A stretch of DNA of 35,661 bases from an uncultured Bacilli bacterium (GCA_947632265.1 CANROP010000004.1:1-35661); one strand, 5' to 3'. Counted from the first letter of the stretch, positions 1 through 8,463 are shown. The notes: generated by a model from the sequence alone, not told the origin. Program-made: numbers and translations.

Positions 1-143
1 TTTGCCATAGTAAATGTTTTTCCACTACCTGTTACACCTTTTAATACTTGATTTTTTACTCCGTTATTTATTCCATCCACTAGTTTTTGTATCGCTTGAG
101 GCTGATCTCCAGTAGGTTTATATTTTGAATGAATTTTAAACAT
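1..143 (-). CDS. uvrB: UvrB, excinuclease ABC subunit B (5' end only)
   Basis: This gene runs off the left edge; only about 47 N-terminal residues are present. The reverse-strand translation begins [18 protein letters not shown] and continues to a Walker A motif [12 protein letters not shown] at about residues 36-47, which is the diagnostic UvrB start (PTGDQPQAI followed by GVTGxGKT). UvrB is the helicase-like damage-verification subunit of nucleotide excision repair and works with UvrA and UvrC. The ATG at 141-143 is preceded by GGGAGG, a strong ribosome binding site 4 bases upstream. It lies downstream of noc on the same strand but is separated from it by an intrinsic terminator. In B. subtilis soj and spo0J follow noc, so uvrB here replaces the usual parAB neighbours. 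Confidence 0.9.
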   Translation of the reverse strand, partial: MFKIHSKYKPTGDQPQAIQKLVDGINNGVKNQVLKGVTGSGKTFTMA

Positions 144-194
144 ATTGCCTCCCTTCATATATATAATTTATATTAATATTATTTATCACTTATT

Positions 195-230
195 AAATAA
201 CAAAACAAGAAAACATGCATTGTTTCCTTG
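195..230 (-). terminator. Intrinsic terminator after noc
   Basis: The arms 206-215 and 221-230 form a 10-base stem with one A-C mismatch and a 5-base loop. On the minus strand the stem is followed by TTTTGTTATTT. It lies directly downstream of the noc stop codon and separates noc from uvrB. Confidence 0.7.
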
Positions 231-277
231 CTCTATTATTATTTAAACAAAAGTGCTAAATAAAGAATTTAATTATT

Positions 278-1969
278 TTATTTTTCAATTTTAAATATTA
301 CTTGATACATATTTGTTAAGTCATATTCTTCAACATCAATTTTAAATCCATAAGACTCTATTTTATCAGAACATTCTCTAATTAAATTTATCACTTCTAT
401 AAGACTCACTTTTGGAGTTACTGGTTGTGATTGCTCTGGCATTACTGGATCGTATTGTTTACTATAATCAGTAATGATTATTGGTTCTGGCATTTTTACT
501 GTTTCAGCAGATTCTTGTTGTTGAGGTATGCTAGAGTTAAAATTATTATCTGGGTGTTGGTATTCTGGGTGTTCAATTATTGGTTGAGTTTCTGGAACTG
601 TCATATTTGTTGGTTCTACATTTTGACTTACTACTGGTGTGTCAATTACTGATGGTTGTTCTACCATAGGTGTAAACCCAGGTGTACCAAAATCAAATGT
701 TTGTGTTGTTTGGTCTGGTACGATACTTGATGGTGTAGCTGGTGCTGCTGGCATTTCCATCGCTGGAATATCTAATGTAGGAGCTACTGCTGGCATATCA
801 GTGATAGGCATTTCTCCAAATGATGGAATTGTTTGTGGCCCTACATTTATTGCTGGCATATCATTTATTGGTTGAGTTTCTGGAACTGTCATATTTATTG
901 GTTCTACATTTTGACTTACTACTGGTGTGTCAATTACTGGTGGTTGTTCTACCACAGGTGTAAACCCAGGTGTACCAAAATCAAATGTCTGCGTTGGTTG
1001 GTCTGGTGCGATACTTGATGGTGCAGCAGGCATTTCTGGCATTTCCATCGTCGGAATATCTAATGTTGGGGCTGGTGCAGTACTACTAGATAAATCTATT
1101 TGTTGTGGTTGAGTAACTCCAGGTTGCACATTTGTATTATTCATATTTGGTTCAAATATATTAAAAAATTGTGGTTGTGGTTGTATTTGCTCTGGTATTG
1201 GTGTAACATCAATAGGTGTTGTTGGTTGAGTATTATTCATTCCTCCATTATATGGAGTTAATGTATCAAAAAATTGATTTGTATTTGGCATATTATTTTC
1301 CATATTTATTTTCTCCTCTTTTTCATTTTCATTATTATCAATTTTATCTAATGATTCGTTTAGATTCTTCATTTTATCTATTTCTTCATCTGTTCTTCTT
1401 ACAGTTAATCTTTCTTCTACTATTCTATTTAGCATTTCATTTTGTAATTTAAATGTTGGAAGTCTAAGTAGTGATCTAGCATGACGCTCTGAAATTTTAT
1501 TATCTAATAATGCTTCTTGAACTTCATCGGACAAATTCAAAAGCCTTATTTTGTTTGCTACTGCTGATTGACTTTTACCTAATTTTTTAGCTAAATTATC
1601 TTGTGTTATATAACCCATATCAAGAATTTTTTTATAAGATAAAGCTTCTTCAATAGGAGTCAAATTTTTTCTTTGAACATTTTCAATTAAAGCAATTTCT
1701 GCACTATCTCTATCATTTAAGTTTTTTATAACAACAGGGACTTTTTCTTTACCAGCAAGTATGCTCGCTTTATATCTTCTTTCTCCTGCAATTATTTCAT
1801 ACTTATTTCCAATAGTTCTAACAACTATTGGTTGTATAACACCATGCTCCTTAATTGAATCTGATAATTCTAAGATCTGTTCTTCGTCAAATTTTATTCT
1901 AGGTTGAAATCTATTTGGCAATATATCATTAACATCTACTTCCATTACCTTAATAGAATTATCATTCAT
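278..1969 (-). CDS. noc: Noc-type ParB-family nucleoid occlusion protein with long repeat linker
   Basis: This is a CTP-dependent DNA-sliding-clamp protein of the ParB/Noc family. Residues 1-200 carry the ParB N-domain (GERRYKAS at 62-69, ENVQR at 96-100) and the HTH (about 122-165). The four positions reported to separate Noc from ParB read Q134, K140, N145, R162 (GKSQS, VANK, RLLN, SERHAR). That is Noc-like (QKKR) rather than ParB-like. The last 45 residues (helix then YQVIFKIEK) resemble the B. subtilis Noc C-terminus, and rsmG is the usual neighbour of noc. Two features are odd. First, residues about 225-515 are a Pro/Met/Thr/Gln-rich linker with a near-perfect 69-residue duplication, giving 563 aa against about 285 usual. 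Second, the protein starts at the ParB domain and lacks the N-terminal amphipathic membrane helix of B. subtilis Noc. An in-frame TAG upstream and an AAAGGAGG ribosome binding site fix the start. Confidence 0.85.
   Translation of the reverse strand: MNDNSIKVMEVDVNDILPNRFQPRIKFDEEQILELSDSIKEHGVIQPIVVRTIGNKYEIIAGERRYKASILAGKEKVPVVIKNLNDRDSAEIALIENVQRKNLTPIEEALSYKKILDMGYITQDNLAKKLGKSQSAVANKIRLLNLSDEVQEALLDNKISERHARSLLRLPTFKLQNEMLNRIVEERLTVRRTDEEIDKMKNLNESLDKIDNNENEKEEKINMENNMPNTNQFFDTLTPYNGGMNNTQPTTPIDVTPIPEQIQPQPQFFNIFEPNMNNTNVQPGVTQPQQIDLSSSTAPAPTLDIPTMEMPEMPAAPSSIAPDQPTQTFDFGTPGFTPVVEQPPVIDTPVVSQNVEPINMTVPETQPINDMPAINVGPQTIPSFGEMPITDMPAVAPTLDIPAMEMPAAPATPSSIVPDQTTQTFDFGTPGFTPMVEQPSVIDTPVVSQNVEPTNMTVPETQPIIEHPEYQHPDNNFNSSIPQQQESAETVKMPEPIIITDYSKQYDPVMPEQSQPVTPKVSLIEVINLIRECSDKIESYGFKIDVEEYDLTNMYQVIFKIEK
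578..1072 (-). repeat. Two 207-bp direct repeats inside noc (288-bp period)
   Basis: Copies at about 578-784 and 866-1072 are nearly identical and in the same frame, separated by 81 bases. They encode about residues 300-368 and 396-464, with shared landmarks TFDFGTPGFTP, VIDTPVVSQNVEP and NMTVPETQPI. The differences are scattered point changes, indicating a duplication that kept its reading frame. This is a coding repeat, not a mobile element. Confidence 0.9.
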
Positions 1970-1997
1970 AACGTACCTCCTTTTATTCTATATGTAC

Positions 1998-2026
1998 ATT
2001 TTACAATATTTTGAAAAATATTGCAA
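1998..2026 (-). promoter_or_regulatory. Sigma-A promoter of noc
   Basis: On the minus strand TTGCAA (2021-2026) is followed after exactly 17 bases by TAAAAT (1998-2003), about 30 bases before the noc start codon and its ribosome binding site. It shows that noc can be transcribed separately from the rsmG operon. Confidence 0.6.
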
Positions 2027-2040
2027 TAGTTTTGGGAAAT

Positions 2041-2084
2041 ATTTATAAAATAAAAGAAAAATACTCATGATTTATAAGTATCTT
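2041..2084 (-). terminator. Probable terminator after rsmG
   Basis: On the minus strand an 8-bp stem (2077-2084 with 2058-2065, one G-U pair) follows the rsmG stop and is followed by TCTTTTATTTT. The stem is AT-rich and therefore weak. Confidence 0.5.
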
Positions 2085-2091
2085 TCTAATT

Positions 2092-2793
2092 TTATAATGG
2101 TTTATTTTTAATTTCATTATATTTCCTGGGAAATATTTTTGGAGTCTTATCATTTTTTTTGATGCTAACTAAGCTTCTTGTACTTTCTTCTATAGGTAAT
2201 TTAAAATTAATAACATCGTCTACTTTGCAATATAATTTAGTTAATGCATTCTGATAATCTTTTTCATTATCTAAATTTCCTTTCATAGCTATAAAATGTT
2301 TATTTATTTTTACCATTGGAAGTGCAAGTTCTATTAAAATATTTAACTGTGCAACTGCACGTGCTGTAACTACATCAAATTTTTCTCTATTATCTCTAGC
2401 ATAATCTTCTATTCTTGAATGGATTGCAACTATGTCTTTAAGTTTTAATTCTTCTATAACATTATTTAAAAAATTTATTCTTTTATTTAATGAATCTATT
2501 AATACTACTTTTAAATTCGGATAAAATATTTTTAAAACTATTCCTGGAAATCCAGCACCTGTACCAATATCACATAAACTTTCTTCTTTATTTAAGTCTA
2601 TAATTTTTGATATTGTTAAGGAATCATAAAAATGTTTTAAATATACATCTTCTTTTTCTGTTATTGCTGTTAAATTTATTACCTTATTATATTCTATTAA
2701 CATTTCATAATATTTATTTAATTTATCTAATTTTTCTTCTGTTATTTCTATATTTAGGTTCTTTATTTCTTCTATAAATTTATTTTGATTCAT
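2092..2793 (-). CDS. rsmG: RsmG, 16S rRNA (guanine527-N7)-methyltransferase
   Basis: RsmG transfers a methyl group from SAM to N7 of G527 in the 530 loop of 16S rRNA. The 233-residue length matches the family (about 210-240). The SAM-binding loop DIGTGAGFPG is at residues 75-84, after a helical N-terminus containing NLTAI. The family segment VTARAVAQLNILIELALPMVK follows at about 140-160. Its start overlaps the end of mnmG by 14 bases, so it is translated as the last gene of an mnmE-mnmG-rsmG operon. A Noc-binding-site-like palindrome lies in its 3' end. Confidence 0.96.
   Translation of the reverse strand: MNQNKFIEEIKNLNIEITEEKLDKLNKYYEMLIEYNKVINLTAITEKEDVYLKHFYDSLTISKIIDLNKEESLCDIGTGAGFPGIVLKIFYPNLKVVLIDSLNKRINFLNNVIEELKLKDIVAIHSRIEDYARDNREKFDVVTARAVAQLNILIELALPMVKINKHFIAMKGNLDNEKDYQNALTKLYCKVDDVINFKLPIEESTRSLVSIKKNDKTPKIFPRKYNEIKNKPL
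2121..2134. promoter_or_regulatory. Candidate Noc-binding site (one mismatch)
   Basis: ATTTCCTGGGAAAT differs by one base from the B. subtilis Noc-binding palindrome ATTTCCCGGGAAAT. It lies in the 3' end of rsmG, about 150 bases upstream of the noc gene that would encode its ligand. Confidence 0.55.
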
Positions 2794-4651
2794 AAAAATA
2801 TTCCTTCTTTATGTACACCATTATTAACGATATATCTGTTGGATTTACTCCACTAATTCTTAAAGCTTGTCCTATTGAGGTTGGTCTTATTTGTTTTAAT
2901 TTTTGTTTTGCTTCACTAGCAAGGTTATGTATTTTATCGTAGTCTATATCATCTGGTATTTTTTTATTATCTAAATCAACCATTTTATTTGCTTCTTCTA
3001 TTTCTTTTTTTATATAACCTTCATATTTTATATTTATTTCAACTTGTTCTTTGACATCTGATTCGTATTTTCCATCTATAAATCTATCTAAGTCATCTAT
3101 TTTTACTTCTGATCTTTTTAATAAATTGTAAAGTGTTATGGAATCTTTTAGTTCAGAAATATTAAGTGTTTTTAAATATTCATTTATTTCTTTAGTTGGA
3201 GTTATTTTATGTGTATTTAAATAATCTGTAAGCATTATCACACTTGCTTTTTTATTTAAAAATTTTTTATATTTTTCTTCAGAAATTAATCCTACATCAT
3301 AACCGTATTTTCTAAGACGCATATCTGCATTGTCATGTCTTAAAAGCAATCTATATTCAGCACGCGATGTAAGTAACCTATATGGGTCTATTATTCCTTT
3401 TGTAACTAAATCATCTATTAATACACCTATATAGGCTTCGTTTCTTTTTAAAATTAATGGCTCTTTTCCTTCTAATTTTAACGATGCATTAATTCCTGCA
3501 ATCAATCCTTGACATGCTGCTTCTTCATATCCACTAGTTCCATTAATTTGACCTGCTGTAAACAAGTTTTCAATAATTTTTGTTTCTAATGATTGCTTTA
3601 ATTGTTTTGCATCTATTGCATCATATTCTATTGCATAAGCATATTTATTTATAATTGCATTTTCAAGTCCAGGTAAACTATGAACCATTTTCTCTTGTAT
3701 ATCTTTTGGCATGCTTGTAGAGAAACCTTGAATATATATATCATCATAATATAAACTTTCTGGCTCAAGAAATAACTGATGCCTTTCTTTATCCTTAAAT
3801 CTAACTATTTTATCTTCTATAGAAGGGCAATATCTAGGTCCAACACCTTTTATGTCAGAAAGTCCACCATACATACTTGATTTGTTCAAATTTTCTTGTA
3901 TTATTTTATGAGTTTCTGGTTGCGTATATATTAAGTGACATGGTACTTGTTCTTCTATTTTATAATGTACTTCATTATCAAAACTAAAAGTCCAATACCT
4001 ATCATCACCTAATTCTAATTTTGTTTTTGAAAAGTCAATAGAACTTTTTTCAATACGTTGTGGAGTTCCTGTTTTTAATCTAATAATGTTGAATCCATAT
4101 TCTTTTAATTTATCACTCAAATGATTACTTGGCTTTTCTCCATGAGGACCTTCTCTTCTTCTTGTATCTCCAACTAGAATATCTGCTTTAAGATATGTAC
4201 CTGTTGTAAGTATTACTATATTGCTAAATATCTTTTCTCCATTTTCTAATGTTACACCTTTTACTTTTGAATCTTCTATAATTAAATCTTCTACTAATGC
4301 TTCTTTTATTTCTAAATTATCAGTATTTTCAAGAGTTTTTAACATTTCTTTAGGATAAGTTATTTTATCTGCTTGAGCACGAAGAGCACGTACTGCAGGA
4401 CCTTTAGCACTATTTAGCATTTTTATTTGTAATAAACTTTTATCTGCATTTCTACCCATTTCTCCGCCTAATGCATCTATTTCTCTTACTACAATACCTT
4501 TAGCACTTCCTCCAATTGATGGATTACATGGCATGTCCGCTATATTTTTTATATTTCCCGTAATAAGCAAAGTCTTATGACCAATTCTTGCGGTTGCTAA
4601 AGATGCTTCACATCCAGCATGTCCACCACCTACAACTATAACTTCATACAT
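2780..4651 (-). CDS. mnmG: MnmG (GidA), tRNA uridine-5-carboxymethylaminomethyl modification enzyme
   Basis: MnmG is the FAD-dependent partner of MnmE in making the 5-(carboxymethyl)aminomethyl group on U34 of wobble-position tRNAs. The protein opens with MYEVIVVGGGHAGCEAS, the dinucleotide-binding GxGxxG-type motif. PCNPSIGGSAKGIVVREIDA follows, then TSRAEYRLLLRHDNAD and a C-terminal helical domain. Its length of 623 aa is normal. The chosen start is the ATG at 4649-4651, which has AGGTGAT 4 bases upstream and gives the canonical N-terminus. An in-frame GTG at 4658-4660 would add three residues but sits on that ribosome binding site. It directly follows mnmE, with which it forms a complex. 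Confidence 0.96.
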   Translation of the reverse strand: MYEVIVVGGGHAGCEASLATARIGHKTLLITGNIKNIADMPCNPSIGGSAKGIVVREIDALGGEMGRNADKSLLQIKMLNSAKGPAVRALRAQADKITYPKEMLKTLENTDNLEIKEALVEDLIIEDSKVKGVTLENGEKIFSNIVILTTGTYLKADILVGDTRRREGPHGEKPSNHLSDKLKEYGFNIIRLKTGTPQRIEKSSIDFSKTKLELGDDRYWTFSFDNEVHYKIEEQVPCHLIYTQPETHKIIQENLNKSSMYGGLSDIKGVGPRYCPSIEDKIVRFKDKERHQLFLEPESLYYDDIYIQGFSTSMPKDIQEKMVHSLPGLENAIINKYAYAIEYDAIDAKQLKQSLETKIIENLFTAGQINGTSGYEEAACQGLIAGINASLKLEGKEPLILKRNEAYIGVLIDDLVTKGIIDPYRLLTSRAEYRLLLRHDNADMRLRKYGYDVGLISEEKYKKFLNKKASVIMLTDYLNTHKITPTKEINEYLKTLNISELKDSITLYNLLKRSEVKIDDLDRFIDGKYESDVKEQVEINIKYEGYIKKEIEEANKMVDLDNKKIPDDIDYDKIHNLASEAKQKLKQIRPTSIGQALRISGVNPTDISLIMVYIKKEYFYESK

Positions 4652-4660
4652 AAATATCAC

Positions 4661-6010
4661 CTATTTTCCTAAACAAAATTGACTAAATAATTGATCTATT
4701 AATTCATCACTATATGTTTCTCCAATTATTTCCCCTAATGTGTTCCAAACTTGTTTTAAATCTATTTCAACCATATCAACTGGCATATTTTTATTTATTC
4801 CTTCTTTTACTGACTCTAATGAATCTAATGATTTTTTTAATAGTGAGATAGATCTAGCACTACTTAAATATGTAAAATCTTCTTTCTCTATTTTTTCTAA
4901 ATTAAACATATCTTTTATTTTATTTTTTAATTCATCTATTCCTGTATCATTTTTAATAGACAATTTTACATAGTCATTAAATATATTTAAATCCAATCTA
5001 TTATCAAGATCAGTCTTATTAATAATTATTATATGATTTTTATTTTTTATTTTATTTAATATATATTTTTCTTCTTTACTTAATTCTTCATTATTATTTA
5101 AAACATAAAGTATTAAATCTGCTTCATCTATTAATTCCAGACTTTTTTTAACTCCTAAACTTTCTACATAGTTATCTGTTTTTCTAATGCCTGCTGTATC
5201 TATTATATTTAAGATAATTCCATCTATTGTTATATTACCTTCAACTATATCTCTAGTAGTACCTGCAATATCTGTAACTATTGCTTTCTCTTCATTTATT
5301 AATCTGTTTAAAATACTACTTTTTCCTACATTAGGACTACCTATTATTATTGTTTTTATTCCTTCTTTTATTATTTTACCATCTATTGATTTTGATAAAA
5401 TATTTTTTATTTTTATTTCTATATCACTAACACTATTTAATATTTTTTGATTAGTAACCTCTTCTATATCTTCATATTCTGGATAATCTATATTTACTTC
5501 TATATTAGCAAGTATTTCTATTATGTCTTGTCTTAAATTTTTTATTAGTTTTGATACTTCTCCATTTACTTGATTGATAGCAAGCTTTCTAGATTTCTCT
5601 GTTTTAGAATTAATTAAATCCATTACTCCTTCTGCTTCAATCAAATCTATTCTTCCATTTAAGAATGCTCTTTTTGTAAATTCTCCTGGGAGTGCTAATC
5701 TAGAGCCATTTAAAAGTAATAATTCTAAAACTTTATTAGTTATAGCAATCCCTCCATGTGTATTTATTTCAACTACATCTTCACAGGTAAATGTCTTTGG
5801 AGATCTCATAACTGATACTAAAACTTCATCTATTATTTCATTATTATCTACAATATGGCCATAATTTATTGTATGACTATCCACTTCATTTAGATTTTTA
5901 CCTTTAAATATTTTATTTACTATTTTAATTGCATCTTTTCCACTTACCCTTATTATTGATATTGCACCAACACCAAGAGCAGTTGATATTGCAGCTATTG
6001 TATCATCCAT
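4661..6010 (-). CDS. mnmE: MnmE (TrmE), tRNA modification GTPase
   Basis: This potassium-activated GTPase acts with MnmG on U34 of tRNAs. The N-terminal tetrahydrofolate-binding domain spans about residues 1-118 (DTIAAISTALGVGAISIIRVSG start). A helical domain follows, with an inserted G domain: G1 GSPNVGKS at 224-231, G2 TTRD at 251-254, G3 DTAG at 271-274, and NKTD at about 336. The protein ends in FCLGK, containing the invariant CxGK cysteine. The 449-residue length is normal. The start has an AAGTGAG ribosome binding site. The gene lies 12 bases from mnmG's preferred start, so the stoichiometric partners are co-translated. Confidence 0.97.
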   Translation of the reverse strand: MDDTIAAISTALGVGAISIIRVSGKDAIKIVNKIFKGKNLNEVDSHTINYGHIVDNNEIIDEVLVSVMRSPKTFTCEDVVEINTHGGIAITNKVLELLLLNGSRLALPGEFTKRAFLNGRIDLIEAEGVMDLINSKTEKSRKLAINQVNGEVSKLIKNLRQDIIEILANIEVNIDYPEYEDIEEVTNQKILNSVSDIEIKIKNILSKSIDGKIIKEGIKTIIIGSPNVGKSSILNRLINEEKAIVTDIAGTTRDIVEGNITIDGIILNIIDTAGIRKTDNYVESLGVKKSLELIDEADLILYVLNNNEELSKEEKYILNKIKNKNHIIIINKTDLDNRLDLNIFNDYVKLSIKNDTGIDELKNKIKDMFNLEKIEKEDFTYLSSARSISLLKKSLDSLESVKEGINKNMPVDMVEIDLKQVWNTLGEIIGETYSDELIDQLFSQFCLGK

Positions 6011-6031
6011 ATTCTCACTTCCAACAACGGT

Positions 6032-6040
6032 ATTATATCA
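6032..6040 (-). promoter_or_regulatory. Extended -10 promoter for mnmE-mnmG-rsmG
   Basis: TGATATAAT on the minus strand is a perfect extended -10 element, about 22 bases before the mnmE start codon. No good -35 hexamer is seen 17 bases upstream, which is common for extended -10 promoters. Confidence 0.45.
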
Positions 6041-6062
6041 AAAAACATAAGAAAAATATACC

Positions 6063-6815
6063 TTATTTAGTATATTTTATCTTATTAACTTTTTGATTTT
6101 CTTTTTCTTTATCATCAAAATAATGCTTGACTATTATACTATTCTCATAACCATATTTTTTTTCTATTTTATTTTCTAATTTGCCATTTCTATATAATCT
6201 ATAATATTTTTTTTCGTTACATCCAAATTTAAAATAAAAATCAAAATTAATTTTTAAATTTTTTATATAAGATTTATCTAATTCTTTTAAGTAAAAATTA
6301 TTACTTACATTTTTATTTTCTTTATTATTTTTTAATTCTTCTAATATTTCCATTTTATATTGTTTCAATTCTTCTAACATTTTTAATTCTATTTCATATG
6401 TTTTTTTTATCTTTAAGTTTTTATTATATTCTTTATAATAATCATCTAACATCAAACCACTTAAAATAGAACACATTGGTACAAATATAATTGATAGTAT
6501 AATTTTCAAATCTATTTTTTGTAATAAAATGTTAATACTTGATATTCCTAATATTAAAGGTAAAATATTACATATAATAAAAACTAATATTGGTATTAAA
6601 ATTGGTAATATTATTATTTTATTTTTCAACTTTAAATTTTTACATTCACTATCTAATTTTATTTCAATTTTTTCTTTTTGATTTTCTATTACTTCTAATT
6701 CATTTTCTATTATTAATATTTCTTCAATATTATCTTGATATTCAACTATCTTTTTATTTCCATTATCATCAAATACTAATGCCTCTAAATATTCACATAT
6801 ATATCCTTTATGCAC
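6063..6815 (-). CDS. Unrecognised coiled-coil membrane protein
   Basis: I do not recognise this 250-residue protein. Residues about 25-65 and 130-170 are charged, Glu/Lys-rich and likely coiled coil. Two hydrophobic segments (about 67-92, rich in Ile/Leu/Pro, and about 104-126) are likely membrane helices that would form a hairpin, leaving both coiled coils on the same side. The C-terminal 70 residues are basic and aromatic, with KYYRLYRNGKLENKIEKKYG. It starts at GTG 6813-6815, supported by GGAGG 7 bases upstream. It sits between khpB and mnmE, where B. subtilis has no gene, on the same strand but isolated by the khpB terminator upstream and the mnmE promoter downstream. It is probably lineage-specific, with function unknown. 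Confidence 0.75.
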   Translation of the reverse strand: MHKGYICEYLEALVFDDNGNKKIVEYQDNIEEILIIENELEVIENQKEKIEIKLDSECKNLKLKNKIIILPILIPILVFIICNILPLILGISSINILLQKIDLKIILSIIFVPMCSILSGLMLDDYYKEYNKNLKIKKTYEIELKMLEELKQYKMEILEELKNNKENKNVSNNFYLKELDKSYIKNLKINFDFYFKFGCNEKKYYRLYRNGKLENKIEKKYGYENSIIVKHYFDDKEKENQKVNKIKYTK

Positions 6816-6830
6816 TTCAATTCCTCCGTT

Positions 6831-6856
6831 TAAAAAAGTAGAGATTATTTCTCTAC
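6831..6856 (-). terminator. Intrinsic terminator whose loop contains the khpB stop codon
   Basis: On the minus strand the perfect 7-bp stem GTAGAGA / TCTCTAC encloses the loop AATAA and is followed by six T. The khpB stop codon TAA (6845-6847) lies in the loop, so the last sense codons form the 5' arm. It ends the rpmH-rnpA-yidC-khpB transcript. Confidence 0.85.
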
Positions 6857-7441
6857 ATACCTTATTACTACATATCTATTTGGTTCTTCTCCAAAACTTT
6901 CTGTTTCAATATTATAATACTCACTAGCTATTGAATGAACTAATCTTCTATTATATGAATTCATTGGATCTAACTTTACTTCGTCTTTTGTTTTTATTAC
7001 TTCATTTATGATTCCTTTTATATCCCTTTCAAAAAATCTTTCTTTTTTTGCTTTATAATTTGAAGCATCTAAATTAACTTTTATATTAAATTTAGTTTGA
7101 TTACTTAAAGTTTGTCTTAATATACTTTGAATGGATGATAATGTTCTTCCATCTTTTCCTATTAATATTGGATTATTATTTGAAAACATTTTTACACTAA
7201 ATACATCTTCATCTTCATTTATTTCAAATTTTACATCTAATCCCATTGATTTTGTAACTTCTGTTAAATATTGTCTTATATATTCTTTAACATCTTCTTT
7301 TTTTATTGCTTCTATAATGTAATCATTTTCTTCTTGATATTCATATGTTAGTATTTCATTATTATAAACATCTAGCTCGTCTAAACAATTTAATCTACAT
7401 TTTTCTTCATTTTCTCCTGTAAACTTATAAACATTAATCAT
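6845..7441 (-). CDS. khpB: KhpB/Jag (EloR), RNA-binding KH-R3H protein
   Basis: KhpB (Jag, EloR) is an RNA-binding protein linked to cell elongation and usually encoded right after yidC. At 198 residues it has a divergent N-terminal Jag-like segment (about 1-60) and a KH domain with GKDG in the GxxG loop (LIGKDGRTLSSIQSIL, about 92-107). It ends with an R3H domain (YNRRLVHSIASEYYN, about 163-177). Only two bases separate the yidC stop from its ATG, and its AAAAGGAG ribosome binding site lies inside the end of yidC, so translation is coupled. Its stop codon lies in the loop of the terminator hairpin. Confidence 0.92.
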   Translation of the reverse strand: MINVYKFTGENEEKCRLNCLDELDVYNNEILTYEYQEENDYIIEAIKKEDVKEYIRQYLTEVTKSMGLDVKFEINEDEDVFSVKMFSNNNPILIGKDGRTLSSIQSILRQTLSNQTKFNIKVNLDASNYKAKKERFFERDIKGIINEVIKTKDEVKLDPMNSYNRRLVHSIASEYYNIETESFGEEPNRYVVIRYVEK

Positions 7442-7442
7442 A

Positions 7443-8444
7443 TTACTTACTCCTTTTCATTAATAAATTTTGTACTATTGTAAATGCACTATTGGTTACC
7501 CAATAAATAATTATCGCAGTTGACATTGAGAATGATGTAAAAAATATCATAACTATCATTATATTAAACATCATACTCATTTGCTTTTCTTGTTGTTTAT
7601 CAACTCCAGCACCCATTTTATTCATTTTAAATGAGAAGTAAGTAACTAAACCTACTATAATTGGTAATATTAAATAATACCAATCTCCTTGTCCTGCTCC
7701 AGCAAGTGGAGTCATTCCCATTCTAAGACCTAAAAATTTTCCTTCAAATAATATTGGAAGTCTATATAGTGCCTCATAGAATGCAAAGAATAATGGAATC
7801 TGTAAGAATCCAAGTAAACATCCAGATATAGGATTTATTTTATATTCTTTATATACAGCCATCATTTCATTTGATTTCATCATCATTGATTGTTGATCTG
7901 TTTTATTTTCATATTTTTTTTCTATTTTATTTAATTTTGGTTGAGCTTTTCTTATATTTTCTGATTGTTTTAAACTCTTATATGACATTGGAAATAAAAT
8001 TAGTTTTATTAATAATGTAGTTATTATGATTGCTATACCATATCTATTATTAATAAGCATACCTATTTTTACTATAACCCATGCAAGAGGTTTTACAAAT
8101 ACACTAGTCCAAAGAGATTCATAACCATCTTTAATAGGAGAAAATTCTGTACATACTGGTAATTTATCTATATCTATAATACTTTTTAATTTTTTTTCAT
8201 AATCTTTTTTTGATAAATCACCTGAATCATATAATTTTTTATAATCTTCTTTTTTCTTTTCTAATGCAGTTTTATATGTTTCATCTAATTCAACAGGTTT
8301 ACATAGTATGTTTTCAACTAAAACTTGTTTTGTAGTATCATCTGTTATTACTTTTCCATCAGCATCTTTTAATTGCTTTGTACATCCTGTTAAAAATAAA
8401 ACACCAATCATTAGTAAAACTAATATTTTTTTGTTTTTTTTCAT
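7443..8444 (-). CDS. yidC: YidC/OxaA/SpoIIIJ membrane protein insertase (lipoprotein form)
   Basis: YidC inserts and folds membrane proteins alone or with Sec. Residues 1-20 are a lipoprotein signal peptide with lipobox LTG-C21, as in Gram-positive YidC. A short extracellular domain (about 22-105) precedes five hydrophobic segments. The first contains NNRYGIAIIITTLLIKLILFP, and the cytoplasmic coiled-coil hairpin lies at about 175-205. At the position where YidC proteins usually carry the functionally important groove arginine (TFIVRGIMYP in E. coli), this protein has lysine (TLLIKLILFP). Positive charge is kept. Its ribosome binding site is AAAGGAATG. It sits in the conserved rpmH-rnpA-yidC-khpB operon. 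Confidence 0.95.
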   Translation of the reverse strand: MKKNKKILVLLMIGVLFLTGCTKQLKDADGKVITDDTTKQVLVENILCKPVELDETYKTALEKKKEDYKKLYDSGDLSKKDYEKKLKSIIDIDKLPVCTEFSPIKDGYESLWTSVFVKPLAWVIVKIGMLINNRYGIAIIITTLLIKLILFPMSYKSLKQSENIRKAQPKLNKIEKKYENKTDQQSMMMKSNEMMAVYKEYKINPISGCLLGFLQIPLFFAFYEALYRLPILFEGKFLGLRMGMTPLAGAGQGDWYYLILPIIVGLVTYFSFKMNKMGAGVDKQQEKQMSMMFNIMIVMIFFTSFSMSTAIIIYWVTNSAFTIVQNLLMKRSK

Positions 8445-8463
8445 TAATAGTTCATTCCTTTCT

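Noticed and set aside
431-1452. Several plus-strand frames of 60-80 codons opposite noc
   Set aside because: They are mirror frames of the repeat-rich noc linker; noc has a promoter, ribosome binding site and conserved domains at both ends.
278-1969. Assignment as ParB/Spo0J
   Set aside because: The HTH specificity residues, C-terminal sequence and rsmG neighbour favour Noc, and matching Noc sites occur in the window; some doubt remains because of the missing N-terminal helix.
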